From CAVPHV01 sp963704825 (lineage in GTDB: Bacteria; Actinomycetota; Acidimicrobiia; Spongiisociales; UBA5794): a stretch of DNA of 64,000 nt. The notes beneath the pieces were generated by a model that saw only the letters and a program-made list of their open reading frames with translations, searched no databases and was not told the origin of the DNA. The stretch is taken from contig CAVPHV010000018.1 in the NCBI GenBank assembly GCA_963704825.1, positions 1 through 64,000 on the forward strand, given 5' to 3'. The translations under genes and the position numbers were made by a program. Below, piece by piece: positions 16,634 to 24,093 of this stretch. Every line of letters begins with the position of its first letter. Within the stretch, counting starts at the first letter, position 1.

Positions 16634-17788
16634 ATGTTAGATGAACTGTATGACCCGGTAGCCAACCCCTACGCCCCCGGGGCAGGCACTCCCCCGCCTG
16701 CTCTTGTTGGCCGCGATGAGACCATCGCCACGGCCGACGTCGCCCTGAGGCGGCTGCGATCGGCACGCGCCAGCCAGCACATGCTCATCACCGGTCTACG
16801 CGGGGTGGGCAAGACGGTGTTGCTCGGCAAGCTGGCGTCGGTGGCCGAGCACATCGGGTATCGGGTCATCCGAGTTGAAGCGCTCGGGGGTGACGACACC
16901 ATTCGCAGCGTTCTTCGCCAAGCTCGGCGCATCGTGAAGGAGTTCGACGGTGGAGCCAAGGTCGGCCGGGCGCTGCGCTCGATCGAGTCGGTCTCGCTCA
17001 CCGTCGCCGGCACGGGGGTTGCGATCGAACGTCAGGCACCGAATGCCGACCGCGAGGCCCTGACCGACGTCGTCACCGACCTCGCCGCCGTGGTAGCCGA
17101 CGAGGATCTTGGCGTGATGATTGCCCTGGATGAAGCCCAGACCCTCGACCGTCACGATCTGCGTAGGCTGCTCGCCGGCATCCATCGATGTAGCCAAGAT
17201 GGCCTCCCGCTCTACGGTCTGCTCGCCGGCCTCCCCAACCTCGTCGGCGAGGTTGCCAAAGCAGCCACATACGCCGAACGGATGTTCACCGTCGCCGATC
17301 TGGGCCCGCTGACTCCGGATCAGGTGGTGCAGGCAATCGTCGAGCCGGCACGCGAGATCGGCGTCTCCTGGTCGGCGGAGGCAGCCGAGAGCATCGTTGA
17401 TCACTCCGATGGATTCCCCTTTTTCGTCCAAACGTGGGCCTACCACACCTGGAACGCCGCAACCGATGATCCGATCTCGGCGGCCGACGTAGCCCGGGCT
17501 GCGCCGAACGCCGACCACGCACTCGACTCTTCGTTCTTTGCGGCGCGGATCGCCCGCATTCCGGCATCGGAGGTTGCCTATGTCCAGGCCCTGGCGTGGC
17601 TCGGCGGCGGCCCTCACCGATCGGGTGACGTCGCCGCCGCGGCGGGCAAGACAACGCCGCAGGTGGCCGCCTTCCGCGACCGCCTCATCGCCGAGGGCGT
17701 GGTTTACGCGCCCCGCTACGGCTGGGTGGAGTTCGCCATTCCCCACTTCGACCGGTACGTGCGCAGGGCGCTGCCCGGCCGCCTGTGA
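16634..17788 (+). CDS. AAA-type ATP-binding protein (Orc1/Cdc6-like fold)
   Basis: A 384-aa STAND/AAA-like ATPase. Walker A GLRGVGKT lies near residue 58 and Walker B VMIALDEAQ near residue 165, followed by a sensor-like region and a C-terminal winged-helix segment (about 300-384). The N-terminus NPYAPGAGTPPPALVGRDE is the usual entry to this family of actinobacterial ATPases. Its partner is unknown; no toxin, transposon or phage gene is adjacent. A TAAAGT hexamer 9 nt before the ATG, with no ribosome-binding site, suggests a leaderless or nearly leaderless transcript. Confidence 0.8.
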   Translation: MLDELYDPVANPYAPGAGTPPPALVGRDETIATADVALRRLRSARASQHMLITGLRGVGKTVLLGKLASVAEHIGYRVIRVEALGGDDTIRSVLRQARRIVKEFDGGAKVGRALRSIESVSLTVAGTGVAIERQAPNADREALTDVVTDLAAVVADEDLGVMIALDEAQTLDRHDLRRLLAGIHRCSQDGLPLYGLLAGLPNLVGEVAKAATYAERMFTVADLGPLTPDQVVQAIVEPAREIGVSWSAEAAESIVDHSDGFPFFVQTWAYHTWNAATDDPISAADVARAAPNADHALDSSFFAARIARIPASEVAYVQALAWLGGGPHRSGDVAAAAGKTTPQVAAFRDRLIAEGVVYAPRYGWVEFAIPHFDRYVRRALPGRL

Positions 17789-17806
17789 CCCACGGGGACA
17801 CGGCCC

Positions 17807-18610
17807 CTACCCGACCCCCAACGCAGCCGGAAGGTCCGCAATCGAACCCAGGATGAGATCCGGCCGGTACTTGGACGGAATCTCGGCCGGGTCGTCGACC
17901 ACACCGGTCAGCACGAGGGCGGTGGCCCAGCCCTCAGCGATACCCATGCCGATGTCGGTCTCGGCCCGATCACCAACAACCAGCACCCCTCCGTCCCCCG
18001 CCAGTTTGCGCACCATGGCCCGGGCCGGCGCGTGAGGCTTGCCGCAAACGATGGCGGGAACATCGGTTGAACGCTCGAGGAACGCGGCAATCGCCCCGCC
18101 GCCGGGATACAACCCGTCCGGCATCGGGTAGGTGGCGTCGGCGTTGGTGGCATAGAACCCGGCACCGGCACGGATCGCCAAAGTGGCGTCCGCGAGCTTC
18201 TCGTAGCTCAGCTCTCGGTCCAACCCGACGACCACCGCCTCGGCCCGTTGCCAGTCGGTGACCACCTCGAGACCGTACACCTCGAGGGTCGCCACCAAGC
18301 CGGCGCCACCAACAACGAACACCCGCTCTGCGACGCCGACCAATTCACCCGCCGTGGCCATCCCCGAGGTGACCACGTCGGCCGGCCCTTTGAAGCCGGT
18401 CCGCTGTGCAATGTGGTCCCTCACATCCTGCTCGGTCTTGGTTGAGTTGTTCGTGACGAAGATCAAACTGAAACCGGCGGCAACCAGTTGATCGAGCGCC
18501 GCTCCGGCCCCGGGGACCCCTTCCGTATCGACGTAGATGACGCCGTCGAGGTCGCAGGCGATCGTCCTCACGTTGCCGAGACCGTCCCGACCCGCTACAA
18601 CTCTCGTCAT
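17807..18610 (-). CDS. HAD-superfamily (class IIA) sugar phosphatase, NagD-like
   Basis: HAD motif I is ACDLDGVIY near residue 18, motif II FVTNNSTKT, and motif III/IV GDRAETDIGMGIAEGW, with the C2A cap domain between. This matches NagD/p-nitrophenylphosphatase and phosphoglycolate-phosphatase relatives; the natural substrate is not told by sequence. ATG 18610 is preceded by GGGGAG with a 3-nt gap, and this ribosome site lies inside the first codons of the divergent DUF1015 gene. Length is 267 aa. Confidence 0.88.
   Translation of the reverse strand: MTRVVAGRDGLGNVRTIACDLDGVIYVDTEGVPGAGAALDQLVAAGFSLIFVTNNSTKTEQDVRDHIAQRTGFKGPADVVTSGMATAGELVGVAERVFVVGGAGLVATLEVYGLEVVTDWQRAEAVVVGLDRELSYEKLADATLAIRAGAGFYATNADATYPMPDGLYPGGGAIAAFLERSTDVPAIVCGKPHAPARAMVRKLAGDGGVLVVGDRAETDIGMGIAEGWATALVLTGVVDDPAEIPSKYRPDLILGSIADLPAALGVG
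18573..18601 (+). promoter_or_regulatory. Candidate leaderless promoter of the DUF1015 gene
   Basis: TTGCCG at 18573-18578 and TACAAC at 18596-18601 are separated by exactly 17 bp. Transcription starting about 7 bp further on would begin at the DUF1015 ATG (18609), and no ribosome-binding site is seen before that ATG. The promoter lies inside the first codons of the divergent HAD phosphatase gene. Confidence 0.55.
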
Positions 18611-19787
18611 GTTCTCCCCATTCACCGGTTTGCTCTTCGACCCGACCCGGGTTCCCTCGGTGGGCGACGCCACGAGTCCGCCGTACGATGTCATCAGCCC
18701 CGACGACCGTCGCGACCTGCTGGCCCGCTCGCCGTACAACGTCGTTCGACTGCTGCTGGCGCCGCCCGATGATCCAACCTACCAACAAGCGGCCGCTCTC
18801 CTCCAAACGTGGCGTGACGAGGAGCGCCTGAGCCTCGACCCTACCGAACGGTTCTACCTGTACCTGATGGACTACGACGCTCCCGACGGCAGCCGCAAGA
18901 CGGCCCGCGGAGTGCTCGGCGCCCTCGACCTCATCGATATCGGCGACCGGGTGGTCGGCCACGAAGAAACCATGGCCAAACACCGGGCCGACCGCCTCGC
19001 TGTGCTCACCGCAACCGAGGCCAACCTCGACGTCATCATCGCGCTGAGCTCGTCGCCCGATCTCGCCCCCTTGCTCGAACCCGTCGGCGACCCTCGACTC
19101 GACTTCACAACGCCCGACGGTGTCCGCCACCGGCTGTATGACATCACCGACCCGCAGCGGATCGCGGCGATCTCACAACGCGTCGACGAGCATCCCGTTG
19201 CGATCGCCGACGGCCACCATCGCTATACGACGTACCTCGGCTACCGCAAGACCCGCGAGGCTGAGGACGGAACGGGACCGTGGGGCGCCATCCTGGCGCT
19301 GGTTTCGCCCGCAGAAGGAAGTGGCTTGACCGTCGGGCCGTATCACCGACTATTCCGCGAGTTCCCGTTCGACCCCCACGCCGTTGCCGACGTGTTTGTG
19401 GTCGAGCCCGGGCCTCCCGCGGTTCCTGCTGCCGCCGGATCGCTCACCATCGCCACCACCACAGCAACCTGGCTGCTGACCCCGCGCCCCGAGGCCCTCG
19501 CCGTCTTGCCCGTTCCGTGGCGCGAGGCAAGTCCGGCTGTTGCCAGGGAACTGCTCTACCCGCGACTCGGCATCAGTGAGGACTCCGCCTCGTACGTCTC
19601 CGACGCCGCCGAAGCCGTGGCAGCTGCCGCCGGCCTTCCCGATGGCGCCGCCTTGCTGGTGGCCCCGGTCAGCGAGCACGCCATCTCCGAAGCCGGGGAA
19701 ATGGGAATCCGATTTCCCCAAAAGACGACGTACTTCATCCCCAAGCCGCGTGCCGGCCTCACGATTCGCGTTTTCGACGCTTCGTGA
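18609..19787 (+). CDS. DUF1015 family protein
   Basis: The N-terminus FSPFTGLLFDPTRVPSVGD and SPPYDVISPDD, together with IADGHHRYTTYLGYR near residue 200 and late FPQKTTYFIPKP, are the DUF1015 signature segments. The 392-aa length fits the family. Members are often linked to serine metabolism genes, but no activity is firmly assigned. ATG 18609 overlaps the ATG of the divergent HAD gene in the tetranucleotide CATG. It converges on the M20 peptidase with a 3-bp gap. Confidence 0.88.
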   Translation: MFSPFTGLLFDPTRVPSVGDATSPPYDVISPDDRRDLLARSPYNVVRLLLAPPDDPTYQQAAALLQTWRDEERLSLDPTERFYLYLMDYDAPDGSRKTARGVLGALDLIDIGDRVVGHEETMAKHRADRLAVLTATEANLDVIIALSSSPDLAPLLEPVGDPRLDFTTPDGVRHRLYDITDPQRIAAISQRVDEHPVAIADGHHRYTTYLGYRKTREAEDGTGPWGAILALVSPAEGSGLTVGPYHRLFREFPFDPHAVADVFVVEPGPPAVPAAAGSLTIATTTATWLLTPRPEALAVLPVPWREASPAVARELLYPRLGISEDSASYVSDAAEAVAAAAGLPDGAALLVAPVSEHAISEAGEMGIRFPQKTTYFIPKPRAGLTIRVFDAS

Positions 19788-19790
19788 TCC

Positions 19791-21134
19791 CTAGGCGGTA
19801 CGCGCCGCAAAACGCTGCAAAGTGAGGGCCAGCATCTCGGTGGTCCGACCAACGCTCTCCTCCGAGACCCGCTCGTCGTCGCCATGGAACATCGCAAGCA
19901 TTCCACCAAAGGTGGCCTCGTCGTCGAAGAGACCTACCCCGTAGGCGACGACGTCACGGGCGCGGAAGAAGCGGGCATCGGTCGCCACCGGCGTGATCGC
20001 CGGCAACAACCTGCGGTGGCCGGCCAGCGTCTCGGCGGCATCTCCGATGGCCTCCCACAAGGCGCCCTCGAACGGTGAAGCGTTCGCCGGAAAGGCCAAG
20101 AACGGCTCGATGTCGACCTCGTCGTAGAGGTCGGGGCCCATCACCTTGCGGAAGTGGTCGTCGACATCCGCTTCGTCCTGGCCGGGGAGTTTCCGGACGT
20201 CGACCTCTCCGTTGGCGATCTCGGGCACGACATTCGCTTTGAAGCCGGCATTGAGCACCGTCGGTGTGACGGTCAGGTGAGTACAAGCGTGCACCCAGCG
20301 GGCAAATATTGGATCGTCAACGGCAAGATCTTCGATCGCTCCATCAACGAGGTCGGGGTCGAGCAACCTGGCCTCGAGCCCCGGTTCGAGTCCCAAACCT
20401 TGGACGAATGTCATCCACTCCGCAGTGATGTCCACGGGCATCGGAGCCTCGGCGAGCCGCGCCAACGCGGTGGCGACCGCCACAAGGGCATTGTTGGTGC
20501 CGTAGGGCTGCGAGCCGTGACCCGATCGGCCCCGAGCCCGCATCCGTCGCCAGGCCGGACCCTTCTCGGCAACCGTCACCGGCAGCACCGGCCCGTCCGG
20601 AGTGATGAAGGACGGGTTGGCCACCTCACACAGGAGGTAGTCGCATCGCACCAGATCCCAATGCTCCGCGACGAGATGCTCGGCTCCCAGGACGCTGCCG
20701 GCTTCCTCATCCGCGGTGGCTGCAAAGACCAGGTCACCCGGCAGCGGCGGCAACTCACCGGTCAGGTAGCGCCGGAAGATGGCGGCCATCGCCGACGTCA
20801 CATTGAGCATGTCGACCGCGCCTCTTCCCCAGATGTAGCCGTCGGCCCTGGTCGCTGCGAACGGGTCGTAGGTCCAGCCGTCGCCGCTGGCCGGCACAAC
20901 ATCGAGGTGAGGCAGTAGAAGCAGGGCGGGCGCCCCCGGTGATGAGCCCTCGACCCGGTAGACCAGGTTCTGCCGTCCCGGGTGAGGCTCGACGATGGTG
21001 CCCGGTGCACCAAAGTACGACTGCAGGGTCGCCACCGATCGGTGTTCGTGGCCACTGTCCGGGGTGCCGTCGTTGACGCAGGCGTTGCGAATCAGCGTCT
21101 GGAGCAACTCGATGACCTCGTCGCGGGGTATCAC
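19791..21134 (-). CDS. M20 family metallopeptidase / deacylase
   Basis: Zinc-dependent peptidase of the ArgE/DapE/carboxypeptidase fold. HLDVVPA provides metal ligand and catalytic Asp, WGRGAVDM the bridging Asp, DEEAG the catalytic Glu pair, and a late His sits in FHGDDERV. The dimerisation insert starts with GRSGHGSQP. GTG 21134 is chosen because GAGGAGG lies 5 nt upstream; the frame continues further but without support. Length is 447 aa. Substrate unknown; members act on N-acyl amino acids or dipeptides. Confidence 0.9.
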   Translation of the reverse strand: MIPRDEVIELLQTLIRNACVNDGTPDSGHEHRSVATLQSYFGAPGTIVEPHPGRQNLVYRVEGSSPGAPALLLLPHLDVVPASGDGWTYDPFAATRADGYIWGRGAVDMLNVTSAMAAIFRRYLTGELPPLPGDLVFAATADEEAGSVLGAEHLVAEHWDLVRCDYLLCEVANPSFITPDGPVLPVTVAEKGPAWRRMRARGRSGHGSQPYGTNNALVAVATALARLAEAPMPVDITAEWMTFVQGLGLEPGLEARLLDPDLVDGAIEDLAVDDPIFARWVHACTHLTVTPTVLNAGFKANVVPEIANGEVDVRKLPGQDEADVDDHFRKVMGPDLYDEVDIEPFLAFPANASPFEGALWEAIGDAAETLAGHRRLLPAITPVATDARFFRARDVVAYGVGLFDDEATFGGMLAMFHGDDERVSEESVGRTTEMLALTLQRFAARTA

Positions 21135-21266
21135 GGGAGCCTCCTCGTGGTCGGTCAGTGTCCCTGATCGTAGGTCGCCACCGGGACGTGGTCCGCCGGA
21201 ACCCAACGACACCGCCAGCGCCTCACCGCTCCATGGTCTGCGCCGGGGTCGGGAACCGCGCGCGGA

Positions 21267-21740
21267 TCAAAGATCCGCGTGATGCATCACGATGAGGCGC
21301 GCAGAGAATCCGTTTGACTCGAAGAAGTTCTTGGCGTGACGGTGGCCGGGGCTGACCCTGGCGTCGAAGTAGCGCAAACCTCGGCCGCGCAGCTCGGCAA
21401 GCGCCTGGGTGACCATGGCGTCTCCCACACCGACCCCCCGGGCCTCCGGATCGGTGAAGATCAACCGGATGACACCCACCTCTTCGCCTTCAGCCTGGGG
21501 AAGCAGCGATTCGACCCTGGCCCAGAGGAAGCCAAGCGGGTAGCCATCGATCTCGCCGATCAACAGCACGGATTTGCCGTCGGCAAGAATGTCCTCGAGC
21601 GCGGTAGTTGCCGGCTCGGCAAGCCCATCGGCGAGCGGCCACAGCGGGCGAAGTGCCTCCTGCTCGTCGGCCAAGACGCGGTACATCTCGATGACTGTGC
21701 CGACGTCGTCGCTTGTGGCTGTCCGGCTGGTTACCTGCAC
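21267..21740 (-). CDS. GNAT family N-acetyltransferase
   Basis: A 157-aa single-domain GNAT: the acetyl-CoA loop is in DPEARGVGVGDAMVTQAL (RGxGxG/A pattern) near residue 100, with the late KNFFESNGF segment typical of the fold. The acceptor is unknown. The gene follows the glycosyltransferase gene with no gap, so it is probably translationally linked to it. Confidence 0.85.
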   Translation of the reverse strand: MQVTSRTATSDDVGTVIEMYRVLADEQEALRPLWPLADGLAEPATTALEDILADGKSVLLIGEIDGYPLGFLWARVESLLPQAEGEEVGVIRLIFTDPEARGVGVGDAMVTQALAELRGRGLRYFDARVSPGHRHAKNFFESNGFSARLIVMHHADL

Positions 21741-22490
21741 TCACTCCTCCTCGGCGGGCCAGCGTAGCCGTCCCCCGAGTCGTGAGAATCCCCAGCTGGT
21801 GACGAGACGGATCGCCTCGAGAGCGATCGGTCCGTCCATCTTCGACGTGCCCAATTCGCGGTCGCGAAAGACGATTGGCACCTCGACGATGCGCAATCCT
21901 GAGCTTTCCGCCCGCCACGCCATCTCGATCTGGAACCCGTAGCCCGAGGCGCGACAGCTGTCGGGCTGCAGCCGGTGGATCGAGTTCGCCGAGAACGCTC
22001 TGAAGCCGCTCGTCATGTCTTTGACGCCGGCGCCCAGCATCATCGCGGCGTACACGTTTCCACCTCGGGACAGAAGCCGTCGGTGCCAGGGCCAGTTCTC
22101 CACGCCGCCGCCGGTGACGTAGCGGCTTCCGATCGCGACGTCGGCTCCGGTGTCGATGGCATGAAACAACCGCGGCAGATCATCAGGATCGTGGGAGAAG
22201 TCCGCGTCCATTTCGCACACCATCTCGGCGCCGTGCTCGATCGCCCACCCAAAGCCGGCGGCATAGGCGGGGCCCAGACCCTGCTTCGAGCTGCGATGCA
22301 GGACATGTACCCGAGCGTCGCTCGCCAACTCGTCGGCGATATCGCCCGTTCCGTCGGGCGAGTTGTCGTCGACAATCAGAAGTTGAGGGCCCTGTTGGGC
22401 GATGCGCGCCGCGATCCGCTCGAGATTCTCAGCCTCGTTGTAGGTGGGCAGCACCACGAAGACGTCGTCTCGCCGCACCTGCTTGCTCAT
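21741..22490 (-). CDS. Polyprenol monophosphomannose synthase-like glycosyltransferase (GT2)
   Basis: VLPTYNEAENLERI at the N-terminus, LLIVDDNSPDGTGDIAD, and the metal-binding EMDADFSHDP are hallmark motifs of dolichol/polyprenol phosphate mannose synthases, which make the mannose donor for cell-envelope glycans and lipoglycans. There is no C-terminal membrane domain, as in bacterial Ppm1 catalytic units. ATG 22490 (MSKQVRRDDVFVVLP) matches the family start; ATG 22532 would add 14 residues. Length is 249 aa. Confidence 0.88.
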   Translation of the reverse strand: MSKQVRRDDVFVVLPTYNEAENLERIAARIAQQGPQLLIVDDNSPDGTGDIADELASDARVHVLHRSSKQGLGPAYAAGFGWAIEHGAEMVCEMDADFSHDPDDLPRLFHAIDTGADVAIGSRYVTGGGVENWPWHRRLLSRGGNVYAAMMLGAGVKDMTSGFRAFSANSIHRLQPDSCRASGYGFQIEMAWRAESSGLRIVEVPIVFRDRELGTSKMDGPIALEAIRLVTSWGFSRLGGRLRWPAEEE

Positions 22491-22595
22491 GACGGCACTA
22501 CTGAAGGCCGCGTCCTGGTGGTAAAGCTCCATCTAGGAGCCATCGGCCTTTGGACGCCGGTTCTTGAATCCTGCGCCGAATCGGCGGGCAAATGC

Positions 22596-23115
22596 TCAGC
22601 CGGCGCAGTCGCGGCAGTATTTGCGCCGCTTGTCGGCGAGCTGAGATGACTTGAGCACGAGGAAGCAGCTCTGGCAGACGAACTCGTCCCGGGCACGCTG
22701 TCCACCCCCGTCGGCCTCCATCGAGATCTCGGCCCTGCGGATGGCACGCAACTCCTCGGCCTCGTCGACCACGAGCGTTTCGGACGCCTCGTCGTCGGTG
22801 AGCATCTCGAGCTCTTCAGCCTCGAGTTCGTCGAGGGCCTCATCGTCGTCGCCGTCTTCGACGTCAACTTCGATCTCGTCGGCAACATCATCGACATCAT
22901 CAACGACTGTATCGTCGTCATCGACCAGGTCGTCAACGTCATCGACCGCGTCCCAATCGTCGACACGTCGTACGTCATCGTCGATCGGGTTCGACGTCGT
23001 CGAGTTCGTCGACAACGTCATCGTCCTCGAGATCGGGTTCGACGTCGTCGAGTTCGTCGACGAGCAGGTCGTCGGCCGGGTCGGTCTCGTCGATTGCGAT
23101 TTTGCTCTTGGCCAT
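22596..23115 (-). pseudogene. DUF4193 zinc-finger protein with acidic repeats, frameshifted
   Basis: ATG 23115 has AGGAGAG upstream and encodes MAKSKIAIDETDPADDLL, then acidic VDELDDVEPD repeats, but this frame stops at 22975. The +1 frame continues the acidic tract and ends with DEFVCQSCFLVLKSSQLA...YCRDCAG, the DUF4193 finger (CxxC...CxxC). A 48-bp unit is tandemly repeated at 22983-23061; the next partial copy lacks 5 bp (CTCGA on the plus strand). Restoring them gives one 174-codon frame. Either a real slippage mutation, an assembly error or, less likely, programmed frameshifting. Confidence 0.8.
22983..23061. repeat. 48-bp tandem repeat inside the DUF4193 gene
   Basis: A 31-bp segment at 22983-23013 recurs exactly at 23031-23061, a 48-bp (16-codon) period. 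It encodes the acidic VDELDDVEPD blocks. The sequence just left of the first copy matches the unit again except for a 5-bp gap, which breaks the reading frame. Confidence 0.9.
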
Positions 23116-23211
23116 CTGGCATCTCTCCTGCGCGGCGGGGAGTATATCGACCGATCGGCCCGTGCCAACCATTGTTGTATCACAGCTATTCCACACCTGG
23201 CAACGACCGAA

Positions 23212-24093
23212 TCAGATCTTGAACCTGATCGCCTGCGGAATGACCCATCCGGTGATCCCTCCTGCGCCCTGCACGTCGCCGTCGGCCTCGACCGGCCACC
23301 CATCCGGACAGTGCAGATCGAACCGTGCGCCCTCGAATCGCCGCACCCCGCGGTGGTTCAGATGCAGCCCCCGCATGACACGCGGCATCACCGTGAAGGC
23401 TTGGCGGCGCGGCCCGGAGAACACCTGGATATCGAGCTTGCCGTCCATGACTGTGGCGCGAGGCGCGACGTTCATGCCGCCGCCAAAATACTGTCCATTG
23501 GCGATGACAATTGAGATCGCCGGACCGCTGAACTCGCGGCCGTCGACGTCGAGTTGCACCTCCGCGGCCGGGAAGCCGGCCAGGGTGATCCAGAATCCGG
23601 CTGCGTAGCGCACGCCCCCCAGTTGCCGCGGCAACCGCTCTGCGATCCTCACCGAGGCTGCCGCCACGCCGACGTTGACCGCATTGAGGAAGTATCGCGA
23701 TCCAAAGCTCCCTTCGATGACGCCGACGTCGCATGGATAGACCTCATCGGTAGCCAGGTGCTCGGCCGCCGCCTCGAGTTGCTTGGGAAGGGCGAACGTG
23801 CGGATGAAGTCCGACCCCGAACCGGCCGGGAGAATGGCCAGCACCGGGGGGGCATCCCACGGTGTTGCCATCAAACCGTTCACCACCAGATTGGCAGTTC
23901 CATCTCCGCCGACGGCGGCAAAACGACGTGCGCCCGCCCGGCGACCCTCGGCTATCAGATCGGCGACGTGGGCGGCGTCACTCGACACCCTGAGCTCGTA
24001 GTCGACACCGGTCCGTCGCAACGCCGCATGGGCCCGTGGCTCCAATTCACCGCGGCGTCCGGCCGCGGGGTTGACGATGACCCACCACGTCAC
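23212..24093 (-). CDS. Diacylglycerol kinase family lipid kinase (YegS-like)
   Basis: WVIVNPAAGRRGE at the start, AAVGGDGTANLVVNGLM near residue 63 and PAGSGSDFIRTF near residue 90 are the DAGK catalytic motifs. The C-terminal half has the LDIQVFSGP beta-rich domain of YegS/DgkB proteins. It phosphorylates diacylglycerol or a related membrane lipid. Length is 293 aa. The start overlaps the helY stop as ATGA. Confidence 0.93.
   Translation of the reverse strand: MTWWVIVNPAAGRRGELEPRAHAALRRTGVDYELRVSSDAAHVADLIAEGRRAGARRFAAVGGDGTANLVVNGLMATPWDAPPVLAILPAGSGSDFIRTFALPKQLEAAAEHLATDEVYPCDVGVIEGSFGSRYFLNAVNVGVAAASVRIAERLPRQLGGVRYAAGFWITLAGFPAAEVQLDVDGREFSGPAISIVIANGQYFGGGMNVAPRATVMDGKLDIQVFSGPRRQAFTVMPRVMRGLHLNHRGVRRFEGARFDLHCPDGWPVEADGDVQGAGGITGWVIPQAIRFKI

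Noticed and set aside
22600..23200. Plus-strand Ser/Val-rich frame opposite DUF4193
   Set aside because: Produced by the GTCGTC-type repeats on the opposite strand; no ribosome site or homology.
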